Shown here: positions 63,341 to 64,000 of the stretch, piece after piece | Layout of the letters: every line of letters begins with the position of its first letter | How positions within the stretch are numbered: the first letter of the stretch is position 1 | The notes under the pieces: generated by a model | Told to the model about the DNA's origin: nothing | What the model saw: the letters and a program-made list of their open reading frames with translations, nothing else | Database searches by the model: none | DNA from: Clostridiaceae bacterium | GTDB taxonomy: Bacteria; Cyanobacteriota; Vampirovibrionia; Gastranaerophilales; Gastranaerophilaceae | Length of the DNA stretch: 64,000 bases | Direction: 5' to 3' | Assembly: GCA_022641775.1 (NCBI GenBank) | Contig: JALCDS010000011.1 | Coordinates: 1-64,000, forward strand | Position numbers and translations under genes: made by a program

Positions 63341-64000
63341 AAAACTTCTAAATTTTTTAATGATGAAAAATATGCAGGACTACTTTTTATATTACCTGCA
63401 CTGCTAGGAACGATAATATTTATTGTAATACCTGTAATTTGTTCGTTTGGACTAAGTTTTGCAAAGTGGGATTTATTAAATCCTATTAAATTCGTAGGCA
63501 TTACAAACTATAAAGATATTTTTACAGATGCAATATTTTTTAAAATATTAATTAACACAATTGTCTTTGCACTGGCAACATCAATATTGGGAGTCATTAT
63601 ACCACTTGTCCTTGCCGCAATATTAAATTCAAAAATAAGAGGCTCTGAATTTTATAAGACCGCATATTTCCTTCCGTTTATAACCCCCATGATAGTTATT
63701 GGAATTGTTTGGCAATGGATTTTTGACCCAAATATAGGATTTTTAAACCAACTGATACATTTACATATAAACTGGCTTTATTCAACGCACTTTGCGATGC
63801 CAGCTCTTATTATAGTTTCAGTTTGGAAACTTATCGGATACAATATGATAATTTTTTTGTCATCGCTATCAGGTATCTCTAACAGCTTGTTTGAAGCTGC
63901 AAAAATTGATGGAGCAAACCCGATACAGGTGTTTAAGAACGTGACTATTCCTATGCTTTCACCAACAATATTTTTTGTAGTTATTATAACTGCAATAAGT
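63338..64000 (+). CDS. ABC sugar transporter permease, 3' end outside window
   Basis: An open frame of 221 codons from ATG at 63338 to the right edge. It begins MKTSKFFNDEKYAGLLFILP, with about five TM segments visible and the family loop FVGITNYKDIF, TAYFLPFITPMIVIGIVWQW, and the EAA motif EAAKIDGANPIQVFKNVTIP that contacts the ATPase. This is the UgpA/LacF/MalF type of permease for carbohydrates (CUT1). Partner permease, binding protein and ATPase lie beyond the window, if present. No Shine-Dalgarno; the TATAAT is 6 nt before the start. Confidence 0.92.
   Translation, partial: MKTSKFFNDEKYAGLLFILPALLGTIIFIVIPVICSFGLSFAKWDLLNPIKFVGITNYKDIFTDAIFFKILINTIVFALATSILGVIIPLVLAAILNSKIRGSEFYKTAYFLPFITPMIVIGIVWQWIFDPNIGFLNQLIHLHINWLYSTHFAMPALIIVSVWKLIGYNMIIFLSSLSGISNSLFEAAKIDGANPIQVFKNVTIPMLSPTIFFVVIITAIS

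Overview
The window is AT-rich, gene-dense bacterial chromosome with no phage, insertion sequence, CRISPR array or rRNA operon. The mix of genes suggests a non-photosynthetic relative of cyanobacteria, most likely a gut Vampirovibrionia/Melainabacteria (Gastranaerophilales-like) genome or MAG. Pointing that way are a GshB-type glutathione synthetase, a Tic20/DUF4870-like membrane protein, RecG with an N-terminal extension, CHASE2-cyclase signalling, GFTLAEVL-type pseudopilins with a prepilin peptidase, and several Gly/Met-rich or coiled-coil proteins without known families. This placement is inference; no marker was searched.

Layout. 1-4.1 kb: two convergent genes for cysteine-containing InlB-B-like repeat proteins that share a nearly identical inverted stretch. 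The plus-strand gene runs off the left edge; the minus-strand one has no start. 4.2-18 kb: housekeeping genes (proS, gshB, tsaD, obgE, dnaX, ldcA, dnaA, ruvA), a prepilin peptidase and a SigB/F-type sigma factor. 18-32 kb: gatC, pyrG, an MFS carrier, two B12/radical-SAM-type enzymes, wecB, a degenerate hybrid-cluster-protein homologue, rpsL-rpsG, leuD and an AI-2E-type exporter. 32-45 kb: ferredoxin, thrB, an MnmD-like tRNA methyltransferase overlapping an FAD oxidoreductase, CoA-disulfide reductase, a large secreted-type protein, a HEAT-like protein, a GT-C-like membrane protein, a patatin lipase, tRNA-Leu(UAA) and an EF-hand protein. 45-54 kb: an eda-kdgK-csaB operon, a CHASE2 adenylate cyclase, a pseudopilin, recG and two Gly/Met-rich proteins. 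54-64 kb: rpiB, rsfS, a TPR protein, a Tic20-like protein, a phosphodiester glycosidase, rpsE-rpmD-rplO-secY, a phosphohexomutase and the start of an ABC sugar permease cut by the right edge.

Regulation. Four genes of unknown function (32151, 44575, 53230, 53724) share an upstream signature, GGCAAT, exactly 15 nt, then TACTT(T)ATA, which looks like the promoter of a dedicated regulon; the alternative sigma factor in the same window is a candidate reader. A second class of genes (dnaX, dnaA, the MnmD-like gene, the CoA-disulfide reductase gene, the GT-C-like gene and the ABC permease gene) has a -10 hexamer exactly 6 nt before the ATG and no Shine-Dalgarno sequence, as expected for leaderless transcripts. 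Other genes have ordinary AGGAG-type sites.

Strongest leads: the inverted repeat-protein pair, which could exchange C-terminal ends by inversion; the GGCAAT-N15-TACTTTAT regulon; an Hcp-fold protein that has apparently lost every hybrid-cluster ligand; a short repeat element inserted in frame and in opposite orientation in two overlapping genes; and an A10 slippage tract in dnaX with stops just beyond it in both shifted frames.
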